Assembly: GCA_910574015.1 (NCBI GenBank)
Contig: CAJSYQ010000001.1
Coordinates: 124,001-188,000, forward strand
Direction: 5' to 3'
Length of the DNA stretch: 64,000 nt
From: Eubacteriaceae bacterium
GTDB taxonomy: Bacteria > Bacillota > Clostridia > Lachnospirales > Lachnospiraceae
The position numbers were made by a program, and so were the translations under genes. The notes below the pieces were generated by a model. That model ran no database searches and had not been told where the DNA came from. It saw nothing but the letters and a program-made list of their open reading frames with translations. Below, piece by piece: positions 46,467 through 54,964 of this stretch (its first letter is position 1; every line of letters begins with the position of its first letter).

Positions 46467-48327
46467 CCCCTTTCTCATAATAGTTGCTCTGGATCCGGAA
46501 CATGTCAGCATATTTTCCATCTCGTTCCAGAAGCTCATCGTGTGTTCCTGTCTCAATGATCTTCCCGCCCTCCAGCATTACGATCCGGTCTGAAAATCTT
46601 GTGCTGGCCAGCCTGTGGGAAATAAATACCGCCGTCTTCCCCCCGCTGTACCTGTTATAATTTTCATATACCTCCCGCTCCGCAATGGGATCCAGCGCCG
46701 CCGTGGGCTCATCCAGAACTAACACCGGCGCATCCTTATACAGGGCCCGGGCAAGAAGAAACCGCTGCTGCTGTCCACCGGACAGCTCCACCCCGTCCTT
46801 CATCAATGTTTTCGTCATATAGGTCTTCAGTCCGATCTCTTTCCTCTCGAATACCGACTTCAGTCCCGCCTTTTCCAACGCCCTCCAGGCACGTGCGCCA
46901 TCCACTCGATCCGCCTTATCCATAGCGATATTTTCCCCCACAGTAAAGGGCAGTACGAGGGGCTCCTGAAATACTACCGAAAACAACTGATAGAGCTCCT
47001 CCCTGGGAAATTCATTCCGGTCCACGCCGTTCAGAAGGATCCTGCCCCCATCGGGGTCATACATGCCGCAGAGCAGCTTCACCAGCGTTGTTTTCCCCGC
47101 GCCGTTGACACCCACCAGGGCAATCTTCTCCCCGGCATGGATCGTCAGATTGAGGTGTTCAAAGACCACCCTTCCTCCACTCTCTGTCTCCACCTCTTCC
47201 TCCTCCGCATCCTTCTCTGCGTCTGGATAGGAAAAGCTCACATCTGCAAATTCAATTTCCAGCGGCAGAGTAAGTTCCCGGATATGCCGGTTCCCGGCGC
47301 TCACATTCTCCTCCGGCAGATCCATATAACTCCGCAGATAATCCGCGGAATTTGCCGCCGCCCGCAGCTCGGAGAGAGAGTTCATAATACCTAGCACAAA
47401 ACTGGAAAAACCAGTAATGGCGCCAAAATAAAGAACAAAACCGCTGGCCGACACATTTCCCGCCAGTGCCTGATGGAGCAGATATCCGTAGGCTCCCAGA
47501 TCCCTGACAAAGGACAGAAGAAAACCAATCTTCTCGTACACAGATCTTCTGCGGAACAGCTTCCGGTTCACCTCCAGCTGCTCTCCGATCACGATATCCC
47601 GCAGCTGGATCAGCCAGTGGTTCATACCGAAGATGCGGATATCCTTGGCACCCTTTACATGCCCCATGGAATTTGAGACACAATAATAGCGTTTATTTGC
47701 CTGCGCCATCTCCTCCCGAAGACTCTCCTCATACCGGATCTGCCCCATATTTACCAGATAATTCAGGAAAGCAAGTCCCGTCAGGCAGAGAAGCAGCCAT
47801 CCGCTCAGTGTCCCAATCACCGTGGAATACAAGACAAAGCTCAGGATGCTGACAGCGATTCCCACCGTTCCCGCAACCATCCGGGAGCTGGCCGACCAGT
47901 CCCCCATATCCAGGGAATTGTACGCCTTCCAGTACAGCTTCTTTTTGTCCCCGGATTCCGTGTAAGAATACGGAATCCGGAGACTCTTGAGAAAGAGCAT
48001 ACCAATCTGGTTGGCGCGCTGCATATTGTACAAATGGTATTTCCCCCCTGTGGAAATGGTACTGGTCATGTTTACCGCCACCATCAGCAGGGTGAAGGAT
48101 CCGAGTACTGCCGCCGCCCGGGGCACGGTTGCTCCCTGTACCACAAGCTCCACTGTGATCTTGGGCAGCCAGATCCCCAGCAGCGGAACCAGCGCCCCCA
48201 ATATGATCTCCAACCCGGAAAAAACTAGAACCATCGGTTCATGCTTTCTGAAAAGCCGGATAAAATACAGGATGTCACTGAAAATGGAATAATGTTTTTC
48301 TATCAATCTCTGTTCTGCTTTCTGCAA
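46432..48327 (-). CDS. ABC exporter half-transporter, subunit 1
   Basis: 631 residues: a six-segment membrane domain (about 30-330), then an ATPase with Walker A GVNGAGKTTL, signature LSGGQQQR, Walker B VLVLDEPTAALD and H-loop ISHRLAS. The frame extends to 48453, but no good ATG start exists; TTG 48327 has GGAGG seven bases upstream and is chosen. Upstream are an extended -10 sequence (TGGTATATT on the minus strand, -10 at 48373-48378) and the terminator of the GH2 gene. It acts with subunit 2. Confidence 0.88.
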   Translation of the reverse strand: MQKAEQRLIEKHYSIFSDILYFIRLFRKHEPMVLVFSGLEIILGALVPLLGIWLPKITVELVVQGATVPRAAAVLGSFTLLMVAVNMTSTISTGGKYHLYNMQRANQIGMLFLKSLRIPYSYTESGDKKKLYWKAYNSLDMGDWSASSRMVAGTVGIAVSILSFVLYSTVIGTLSGWLLLCLTGLAFLNYLVNMGQIRYEESLREEMAQANKRYYCVSNSMGHVKGAKDIRIFGMNHWLIQLRDIVIGEQLEVNRKLFRRRSVYEKIGFLLSFVRDLGAYGYLLHQALAGNVSASGFVLYFGAITGFSSFVLGIMNSLSELRAAANSADYLRSYMDLPEENVSAGNRHIRELTLPLEIEFADVSFSYPDAEKDAEEEEVETESGGRVVFEHLNLTIHAGEKIALVGVNGAGKTTLVKLLCGMYDPDGGRILLNGVDRNEFPREELYQLFSVVFQEPLVLPFTVGENIAMDKADRVDGARAWRALEKAGLKSVFERKEIGLKTYMTKTLMKDGVELSGGQQQRFLLARALYKDAPVLVLDEPTAALDPIAEREVYENYNRYSGGKTAVFISHRLASTRFSDRIVMLEGGKIIETGTHDELLERDGKYADMFRIQSNYYEKGDETEDGNGSDQ

Positions 48328-48388
48328 ATAATCTCCTCCTTCTTTCCTTCTGTGAGCTGGTTCATTACTCAAAATATACCACATTTGG

Positions 48389-48435
48389 CGGGAAAAAAGA
48401 AAAAACGTGCACGAACGGTTCGTTACGTGCACGAA
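48389..48435 (-). terminator. Terminator after the GH2 gene
   Basis: The palindrome CGTGCACG occurs twice (48406-48413 and 48426-48433); the two copies plus inner AACG/CGTT form a 12-bp stem with a three-base loop. On the minus strand it is followed by TTTTTTCTTTTTT. Confidence 0.85.
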
Positions 48436-48449
48436 TGGCAATGGGAACA

Positions 48450-50246
48450 TCATTCCACTACAGAAGCATGATATGTGTGATTGATCTCCCGGATCCCAGC
48501 CGGATCACATTTGGGTCTCCGGTCATAGGTCAGCAATCCGTTGATCTCCTGTTCCACATCCGTAAGCTGGGTATAACAGTACCCCCACAGCGCTTTCGAC
48601 CGGCAGACAGCTTCCATGATCCGCTGGTACTCCTGCAGGAAATCCTGTTCCGTCTCCACCGAGGTATATCCCCAGCCGCTCTCCCCAGACACATCATAGG
48701 CAATCCCGCCGAATTCTGTCAGTAGAATGGGCTCCCCGCCATAGGAAAATCCCTCTGCAAATACCGGCCAGGGGCTGGAATGTCTCCGGATGAGGTTTTC
48801 CCGGGAAGATAATGTATCCTCAAAATACTGCTGTCTCTCCCTCTCCCCCTTCCGCCCATGGGCATAATTGTGTATTCCTACAATGTCTGTCTCCGTCGCC
48901 GCCCAGCCGTCATTGGAAATAACAGGCCGGGTAGGATCCAGCGTATGCAGATAATGATAGAGAGCCTGCGAGAAATGCTGCTGCCTCCGGTCGAAGGAGA
49001 TATCCGGTACTCCCCAGCTCTCATTCACCGGCACCCAGGTCACGATGCAGGGGTGATTGTAATCCCGCCGGAGGATGTCCTTCCATTCTGTCATAAGCCG
49101 CTCCGCCGAATTTCGGTTAAATACTGCCGGCGCCGCACACTCCCCCCAGACAAGATAACCCAGCATATCCGCCCAGTAAAGAAAACGCGGATCCTCAGTT
49201 TTCTGATGTTTGCGGCACCCGTTAAATCCCATCTCCTTTGCCAGTCGGATATCTTTCGCATAATCCTTATCGGAGGGAGCGGTGAGAAGACCTTCTTTCC
49301 AATAGCCCTGATCCAGAACCAGCTTCTGGTAATAGGGCATATTATTGAGATAAACCATTCCGGCCTTCGTCTCGATCTTGCGCATGCCAAAGTAAGAGGA
49401 GACCTCGTCCAGAATCCCATTCGGACCTCTCAAGGTCAGTCTCAGGTCAAAAAGATTCGGCGTCTCCGGCGTCCATGCCCAGCTCTCCCCGTGATAATTC
49501 ATGCGGAAAATGTGCTCCTGAAAAAGATCTGCCACAAAAGACACCTTCGAAGAGAATACTTCTACCCTTCCTGCAGCGATGATCTCTTTGCGAAATGAGA
49601 TGTCATAATCCAGGGCCAGACTTTCACAAAGGGAAGCCATTTCCAACTCCGCCTTAATCTTCCCCTCATCATACAGTGGAGTGAGATACAGTTGCCGGAT
49701 GTGCTGTCTCTCCACCACCTCCAGCCAAACCGTCTGCCAGATTCCCGTGGAGGCGGTATACCAAATCCCCCGGGATTTCTCCTCCCAAAACTGTTTTCCC
49801 CTTGGGATGCTCTCATCCCTTCCGGGATCCCATGCACGGACACTGACCGTCTGCCTTCCTCCCGGCAGCAAATGATCCGTTATATCAGCTTCAAAGGAGG
49901 TATGTCCGCCGGCATGATGGCATACATGCCCTTCATTTACATAAACATCCGCCTCATAATCCACTGCTCCGAAATGCAGGATCACCCGCTGGTCCGCATT
50001 TCTCTCCACCTCAAAGTCCCGCTGATACCAGATAATATCGTGAAATTCCCGCTCCCCGATGCCGCTGAGAGCGGACTGGAATACAAAGGGAACCTCAATC
50101 GTCCGGTTATATCTGGTTTTGTCCCTGTACCATGCCTCCTGCCTTCCCCTGTCATGATCGTCAAAGGCAAAACGCCATCTCCCATTCAGGTTGATCCAGT
50201 TCCTGCGGATAAACTGCGGTCTTGGATATTCTGTCCGTCTGATCAT
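48450..50246 (-). CDS. Glycoside hydrolase family 2 enzyme
   Basis: A 598-residue cytoplasmic enzyme of the beta-galactosidase/beta-glucuronidase group. N-terminal jelly-roll sugar-binding domain (about 1-180, with LNGRWRFAFDD), Ig-like domain (about 180-290) and TIM barrel. Catalytic acid/base Glu409 lies in VPVNESWG, and the nucleophile Glu511 in LLTEFGG. No signal peptide, so it acts on imported oligosaccharides or glucuronides. No C-terminal extensions, so a minimal GH2. Specificity cannot be read with confidence; the NxK motif of glucuronidases is not evident. ATG 50246 with GGGGGTG upstream. Confidence 0.9.
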   Translation of the reverse strand: MIRRTEYPRPQFIRRNWINLNGRWRFAFDDHDRGRQEAWYRDKTRYNRTIEVPFVFQSALSGIGEREFHDIIWYQRDFEVERNADQRVILHFGAVDYEADVYVNEGHVCHHAGGHTSFEADITDHLLPGGRQTVSVRAWDPGRDESIPRGKQFWEEKSRGIWYTASTGIWQTVWLEVVERQHIRQLYLTPLYDEGKIKAELEMASLCESLALDYDISFRKEIIAAGRVEVFSSKVSFVADLFQEHIFRMNYHGESWAWTPETPNLFDLRLTLRGPNGILDEVSSYFGMRKIETKAGMVYLNNMPYYQKLVLDQGYWKEGLLTAPSDKDYAKDIRLAKEMGFNGCRKHQKTEDPRFLYWADMLGYLVWGECAAPAVFNRNSAERLMTEWKDILRRDYNHPCIVTWVPVNESWGVPDISFDRRQQHFSQALYHYLHTLDPTRPVISNDGWAATETDIVGIHNYAHGRKGERERQQYFEDTLSSRENLIRRHSSPWPVFAEGFSYGGEPILLTEFGGIAYDVSGESGWGYTSVETEQDFLQEYQRIMEAVCRSKALWGYCYTQLTDVEQEINGLLTYDRRPKCDPAGIREINHTYHASVVE

Positions 50247-50248
50247 AC

Positions 50249-50309
50249 TTGACACCCCCTGCTTTTTTCCTTTATAATAGCGTAATCAAAAGTTCATTTC
50301 AAGTGAAAT
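50249..50309. promoter_or_regulatory. Overlapping divergent promoters of GH2 and MocR genes
   Basis: Plus strand: TTGACA (50249-50254), 18 bases, TATAAT (50273-50278) for the MocR gene. Minus strand: TTGAAA (50297-50302), 17 bases, TATTAT (50274-50279) for GH2. The two -10 elements occupy the same bases. The perfect dyad ATTTCA-AG-TGAAAT (50296-50309) covers the GH2 -35. Confidence 0.75.
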
Positions 50310-50327
50310 ACACGAGGGCAGGCCATT

Positions 50328-51734
50328 ATGATCACAATTCCACTCCAGGCAGATACTAATGTTCCCATGTATCTGCAGATCTATGAATATATAAAAAATG
50401 AGATACTCACAGGAAATCTTTCCCATCCCGGCAGGCTGCCGTCTGCCCGTTCCCTTGCTGCCAATCTCCAGGTCAGCCGCAGCACCGTGGACAACGCCTA
50501 TGAACAGCTGGTGGCCGAGGGCTATGTGGAAGCCGAGGAAAAACGCGGGTATTTTATCAACCCCATCACCCACGCCCAGCGCTTTCCGATATCGGAAGAA
50601 ACCATCCCCCCGGCGGAGCCTGCGTCAACAGATCCCCACAGGATCCAGTATGATTTTGACCCGGATGCGGTGGACACCATCCATTTTCCCTATTCGGTAT
50701 GGAAATCCATCGGCAGGAACCAGCTGGATAATCCCATAAATTTTTCGTCCGGCAGCCATCTCGGGGATTACAGTCTGCGTCAGGCCATCTCGGATTATCT
50801 GCATGGATCCCGCGGCGTAAACTGCAATCCTGACAATATCGTCGTGGGAGCCGGCCTGGATCATCTGCTGCAGATGCTGTGTGTCCTCTTCCAGCGGAAG
50901 GCAGTGATCGCCATGGAGGACCCGGGCTATCTCAGCGCCCGCCAGGTACTTATTTCCAACGGCTGCAGGGTACACAATATCCCCCTGTCCCAGGGTGCCT
51001 TCGATGTGGAGGCACTGCAGCGCTGTCCGGCGGATATCTGCTATGTCACACCCAGCCACCAGTTCCCCATGGGAAGTGTCCTGACCATCACCCGCCGCCA
51101 GGCGCTCCTTGCCTGGGCGGCAGAAAAACCAGACCGCTATATTATTGAGGATGACCACGACAGCGAATTCCGATACAGGGGGAAACCGATCCCCGCTCTG
51201 CAGAGCCTGGATCATAATCAGAGAGTAATCTATGTCGGGACCTTCTCCAAAGCCATTTCTCCCGCCATCCGCACAGGCTACATGGTCTTGCCGGAGACCC
51301 TGATGTCTCTGTACCAGGAACGGTGCGGCGGGTATGCCTGTCCGGTCTCCCGTTTCGGTCAGGCTGTCCTCACGGATTTTATACGGGGCGGGTACTTTGA
51401 AAAACATCTGAACCGGATGCGCAAGATCTATAAGAGCAGACATGACCATATGCTGCAGCAGCTCCGCTGCCATTTCCCCGATACCCTGCTGGACATCTCC
51501 GCGGACCACGCCGGCCTCTACATGATCCTCCACTATCACGGTTCCCTTACCGACTCCGAAATTCAGGAACGTGCTGCTGCCAACCACATCCGGATCCGCT
51601 CGCTGAAGGGATATTACGCCGCCCTTCCCGCAGACTACCAGCCCGCCTTTCTTCTCGGCTTTGCCAATCCAGATACCAATCAGATCCGGGACGGCATCGC
51701 CCTGCTGGCAGAGAAGGTACTGATCCCTTCATGA
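50328..51734 (+). CDS. MocR-type GntR regulator with aminotransferase-like domain
   Basis: A 468-residue protein with a GntR winged helix (about 10-75: LPSARSLAANLQVSRSTVDNAYEQL) joined to a class I aminotransferase fold (about 115-465). The PLP Lys is expected in YVGTFSKAISPAIRTGY, and IIEDDHDSEFRY provides the ring-contact Asp. Well-studied relatives (PdxR, GabR) use PLP as cofactor or effector. No pdxST or gab genes are adjacent; the divergent neighbour is GH2, which may be the target through the shared promoter. It ends 20 bases before the convergent ribF stop. Confidence 0.92.
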   Translation: MITIPLQADTNVPMYLQIYEYIKNEILTGNLSHPGRLPSARSLAANLQVSRSTVDNAYEQLVAEGYVEAEEKRGYFINPITHAQRFPISEETIPPAEPASTDPHRIQYDFDPDAVDTIHFPYSVWKSIGRNQLDNPINFSSGSHLGDYSLRQAISDYLHGSRGVNCNPDNIVVGAGLDHLLQMLCVLFQRKAVIAMEDPGYLSARQVLISNGCRVHNIPLSQGAFDVEALQRCPADICYVTPSHQFPMGSVLTITRRQALLAWAAEKPDRYIIEDDHDSEFRYRGKPIPALQSLDHNQRVIYVGTFSKAISPAIRTGYMVLPETLMSLYQERCGGYACPVSRFGQAVLTDFIRGGYFEKHLNRMRKIYKSRHDHMLQQLRCHFPDTLLDISADHAGLYMILHYHGSLTDSEIQERAAANHIRIRSLKGYYAALPADYQPAFLLGFANPDTNQIRDGIALLAEKVLIPS

Positions 51735-51754
51735 CCCTCCGTCCCCGGGACGAT

Positions 51755-52651
51755 TCAAGGATGACGCCCGGGGCCCGCAAGGAACCGCTTCGCCTCCTCC
51801 GTATCCATCTGAATCTGTTCCCGCAGCTTGTCCACCGATGAAAATTTCCGTTCCGGGCGCTGAAAATTCATAAGGGAAACGGTCAGATTCTGCCCATAGA
51901 GATCTCCCTCATAGTCAAAGAGCCAGACCTCGATACCCACTGGATTTTCCCCTGGTATCGTAGGTTTCACACCGAGATTACCCACGCCGTCATATTGCTT
52001 TCCCCCCGCCAGAACACGAACGGAATATACCCCGTGGGGCGGAAGGACCTTCCCTTCCGCAGGCCGTATATTCGCTGTCGGCACCATCATCCTCCGGCCG
52101 ATCCGGTTCCCCGGCTCCACTACGCCCTGGATGAAATAGGGTGTCTGCAGCAGGGCATTGGCCTCCGGCAGCCTTCCTTCGGCCAGAAGCCTGCGGATCC
52201 GGGTGCTGCTGATGATCTCACCGCCCTGTGTGAGCTTCTCACAGATCTTTGTTGAATAGCCATACCGCCCGCCGGCTTCCCGGAGATCCTCCGCTGTACC
52301 GGACCGCCGGTATCCAAAACAGAAATCAGCGCCCACCACAACCTCCTTTGCATCGCACCGTCCCACAAGTATTTCCCTGACAAATCTCTCCGGACTCATA
52401 TGCATAAATTCCTCTGTGACAGGGATGATCACCATGTCATCGATCCCCAGCCCGCCGGCAAGGGATATTTTTTCTTCCATGGCATAAATACCGCCGCCGT
52501 CTGGGAAGAGAAATGTGATCATCACGACTTCAAGGCCAGAGCGGCCTGCCTCCGAAAAAAGCAGGCGGTGCCCCTTGTGCAGACCGTCAAACTTCCCGAT
52601 ACAGACCGCCGTATTATTCAGTTTAAAATCGAAATCTGTTAATATCCTCAT
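51755..52651 (-). CDS. ribF: Bifunctional riboflavin kinase/FAD synthetase
   Basis: Makes FMN and then FAD. 298 residues: N-terminal FAD synthetase nucleotidyltransferase with CIGKFDGLHKGHR, and C-terminal riboflavin kinase with GRRMMVPTANIRP (substrate loop) and the LYGQNLTVSLMNFQRPERKF end. GAGG precedes the ATG. The tail gene of the nusA-infB operon, nine bases after truB. No FMN riboswitch is nearby. Confidence 0.97.
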   Translation of the reverse strand: MRILTDFDFKLNNTAVCIGKFDGLHKGHRLLFSEAGRSGLEVVMITFLFPDGGGIYAMEEKISLAGGLGIDDMVIIPVTEEFMHMSPERFVREILVGRCDAKEVVVGADFCFGYRRSGTAEDLREAGGRYGYSTKICEKLTQGGEIISSTRIRRLLAEGRLPEANALLQTPYFIQGVVEPGNRIGRRMMVPTANIRPAEGKVLPPHGVYSVRVLAGGKQYDGVGNLGVKPTIPGENPVGIEVWLFDYEGDLYGQNLTVSLMNFQRPERKFSSVDKLREQIQMDTEEAKRFLAGPGRHP

Positions 52652-52660
52652 ATCTTATCC

Positions 52661-53566
52661 TCAATGAAACATCTTTACCGCCCGATACATACCGGTGTCT
52701 TCCTGAAACCGATACAATGCATAAAAGCAGCCGTCCATATCATACATCCTCACAAGCTCACCATCTGCGGCGGGGGAGTCATACTGACAGAGCCGGGGGG
52801 ATACCATATTTCCGTTTCTCAGGTATTTCATGCCCTGCTCTGACACACGGCAGGCGGCATATTCCTGAAACACCGAATCCACCGGAAGAAGCAGATCCTG
52901 CCCCCCTGCCGGCGAGGCCGCCGCCCTCTGCTCAATCTCCGCCAGTGTCAGGGCATCCCTGAGTCCAAATGCCCCCACCCCTGTCCGAACGAGGCTTTTC
53001 ATCGCCGCGCCGCAGCCCAGCCGTTTCCCAATGTCGTCACAGAGAGAACGGATATAGGTTCCCTTGGAGCAGGCGATCTCAATGGTAAATTCATCCCTCT
53101 CCAGCGCCGTTTCCCTGAGAGCCAGCCGATGGATCACTACCTTCCTTGCCCTGCGCTCCACCTCCCTGCCCTGACGGGCCAGCTCATACAGCCTCTTTCC
53201 ATCGACTTTAACGGCGGAATACATCGGTGGAATCTGCTGGATCTCCCCCGTAAATTCTCCCAGTACCAGCTTCAGCTGCTCCTCTGTAATGTTCACCGGT
53301 GCGGAGGAAATCATCTTTCCCGTCATATCCAGCGTATCCGTCGTGACACCCAGCCGGACCTCTGCCACATAGGTCTTGTCCCTGTCTGTCAGCAGATCAC
53401 ATACCTTTGTGGCCTTACCGACACAGACCGGCAGGACGCCCGTAGCGTCCGGGTCCAGTGTACCAGTGTGTCCGATCTTCTTAAAATGCAGGATACCTCT
53501 CAACTTCGCTACTACGTCGTGAGAGGTAAATCCCTGTTCCTTATTCACAATAATTATCCCGTTCAT
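52661..53566 (-). CDS. truB: tRNA pseudouridine(55) synthase
   Basis: Forms pseudouridine 55 in the T loop of tRNAs. 301 residues starting MNGIIIVNKEQGFTSHDVVAKL, with the catalytic Asp in KIGHTGTLDPDATGVLPVCVG and KGTYIRSLCDDIGKRLGCG typical of the family. GGTGG precedes the ATG. Between nrnA and ribF in the standard Firmicutes order. Confidence 0.97.
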   Translation of the reverse strand: MNGIIIVNKEQGFTSHDVVAKLRGILHFKKIGHTGTLDPDATGVLPVCVGKATKVCDLLTDRDKTYVAEVRLGVTTDTLDMTGKMISSAPVNITEEQLKLVLGEFTGEIQQIPPMYSAVKVDGKRLYELARQGREVERRARKVVIHRLALRETALERDEFTIEIACSKGTYIRSLCDDIGKRLGCGAAMKSLVRTGVGAFGLRDALTLAEIEQRAAASPAGGQDLLLPVDSVFQEYAACRVSEQGMKYLRNGNMVSPRLCQYDSPAADGELVRMYDMDGCFYALYRFQEDTGMYRAVKMFH

Positions 53567-53583
53567 ACTTCCACCGTCAGCCC

Positions 53584-54558
53584 TTATGCAGATTGTTCCA
53601 TATCAAGAAACTGTTTCTCGATATGCTTTGTCAGATTATTTACTACATCAAAGGCGTCTCCCTTAATAGTACAGCCAGAGGCATGCACATGGCCGCCGCC
53701 GCCAAAATAGCAGGCGATCACGCTGACATCTATGACCTCATTGGATCTCATGCTGACCTTATATTCCTGCGGGCCCCGCTCGGAAAGCAGGATCGCCACC
53801 TCGATACCCTCTGTGGTCCGCATCTCGTCGATGATCCCGTCCAGATCTGCGGACTCGGCATTATATAAGTCAAATATATTTTTCCGGACGATGGAGAATA
53901 TACAGCGCCCATCCATGATCCGAACGCTTTCCATCAGACAGCGGCCCATGATCTGCAGCTGTTTGTAGGTCTTCATATAAAAACTGCCGTCAATTATCTT
54001 TCCAAAGGGAACCCCCTTATCCATCAGGCGGCCTGCGATGCGCATGGTCTCACTGCTCGTATTGGAATGCTTGAACACGCCGGTATCGTGCACGATCCCT
54101 GTATAGAGAGCGCACGCCGCAGCATAGCTGATCTTATCCTCCTCCATCAGGGTAAAGAGAATCTGTGAGGTAGAGCTGGCATCTGTCACCACATAATTTT
54201 CATTCCCGAATTTTGTATTGGTAATATGATGATCGATATTGATCACATGCCCCGCCTGCTTCATAATGTCTGTCACTTCCTCCAGCCGGTCTGCGTCGCC
54301 GCAGTCCAGGGAGACAAAGAGATCGTACCTCTCTCCCTTTTCGGCGGAACAGCATTCTTCAAAGGCCTCTTCCCACCGGAGGTACTGGAAGTTTTCCGGG
54401 AAATCGGAAAGATACACACAGGCTTTTTTCTCCGGGTAATTGTCTTTTATGTAACTATACAGTCCCATACAGGATCCGATACAGTCGCCGTCCGGACGCA
54501 GATGTCCGGCAATGGCGATCGTATCCGCTTTTTCAATTGAATTTAATAAAATGTTCAT
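53584..54558 (-). CDS. nrnA: DHH-DHHA1 phosphoesterase, NrnA-type oligoribonuclease/pAp phosphatase
   Basis: 324 residues with the DHH-family metal motifs: GHLRPDGDCIGS (about 18-29), DCGDADR and INIDHHITN (about 105-113). The C-terminal DHHA1 domain ends GGGGHVHASGCTI. In B. subtilis NrnA degrades nanoRNA and 3'-phosphoadenosine 5'-phosphate. Its place between rbfA and truB is the conserved setting for this gene. GGAGA lies upstream of the ATG. Confidence 0.93.
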   Translation of the reverse strand: MNILLNSIEKADTIAIAGHLRPDGDCIGSCMGLYSYIKDNYPEKKACVYLSDFPENFQYLRWEEAFEECCSAEKGERYDLFVSLDCGDADRLEEVTDIMKQAGHVINIDHHITNTKFGNENYVVTDASSTSQILFTLMEEDKISYAAACALYTGIVHDTGVFKHSNTSSETMRIAGRLMDKGVPFGKIIDGSFYMKTYKQLQIMGRCLMESVRIMDGRCIFSIVRKNIFDLYNAESADLDGIIDEMRTTEGIEVAILLSERGPQEYKVSMRSNEVIDVSVIACYFGGGGHVHASGCTIKGDAFDVVNNLTKHIEKQFLDMEQSA

Positions 54559-54592
54559 AGCTCTCTATTCTCCTGACAAATAATTCGTTCCG

Positions 54593-54964
54593 TCAGTCCT
54601 CCTGGTGACGATCTGACCGCATCACTTCGTCAATCCTCTTGGACATAGTTACACCATATTCTATGGAATGATCCAAAACAAAGGTCAGCTCCGGCGTATT
54701 GCGCAGATTCATACGGTCTGCCAGCCGGTGTCTGGCAAAGGAAGCGCTTTTCTTCAAGCCCTGCATCGTCTTTTCCTTCGCCTCCTCATCTCCCATAACA
54801 CTGACAAATATTTTGGCAAATTTGAGATCCGGCGTCACCTCCACCGCCATAACCGATGTCATCGGATGTATGCGGGGATCCTTTAAGTCTTCCCGAATGA
54901 TCAGGCTCATCTCCCGAAGAACCTCGCTGTTGACGCGGATATTCTTTACACTGTTTTTTTTCAT
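54593..54964 (-). CDS. rbfA: 30S ribosome-binding factor A
   Basis: A 123-residue KH-domain protein for late 16S rRNA maturation and cold adaptation, with the [23 protein letters not shown] start and [13 protein letters not shown]. Its ATG overlaps the infB stop (ATGA), coupling the two. Confidence 0.96.
   Translation of the reverse strand: MKKNSVKNIRVNSEVLREMSLIIREDLKDPRIHPMTSVMAVEVTPDLKFAKIFVSVMGDEEAKEKTMQGLKKSASFARHRLADRMNLRNTPELTFVLDHSIEYGVTMSKRIDEVMRSDRHQED

Noticed and set aside
50625-51587. 320-codon minus-strand frame opposite the MocR gene
   Set aside because: Antisense shadow of a clear regulator gene.
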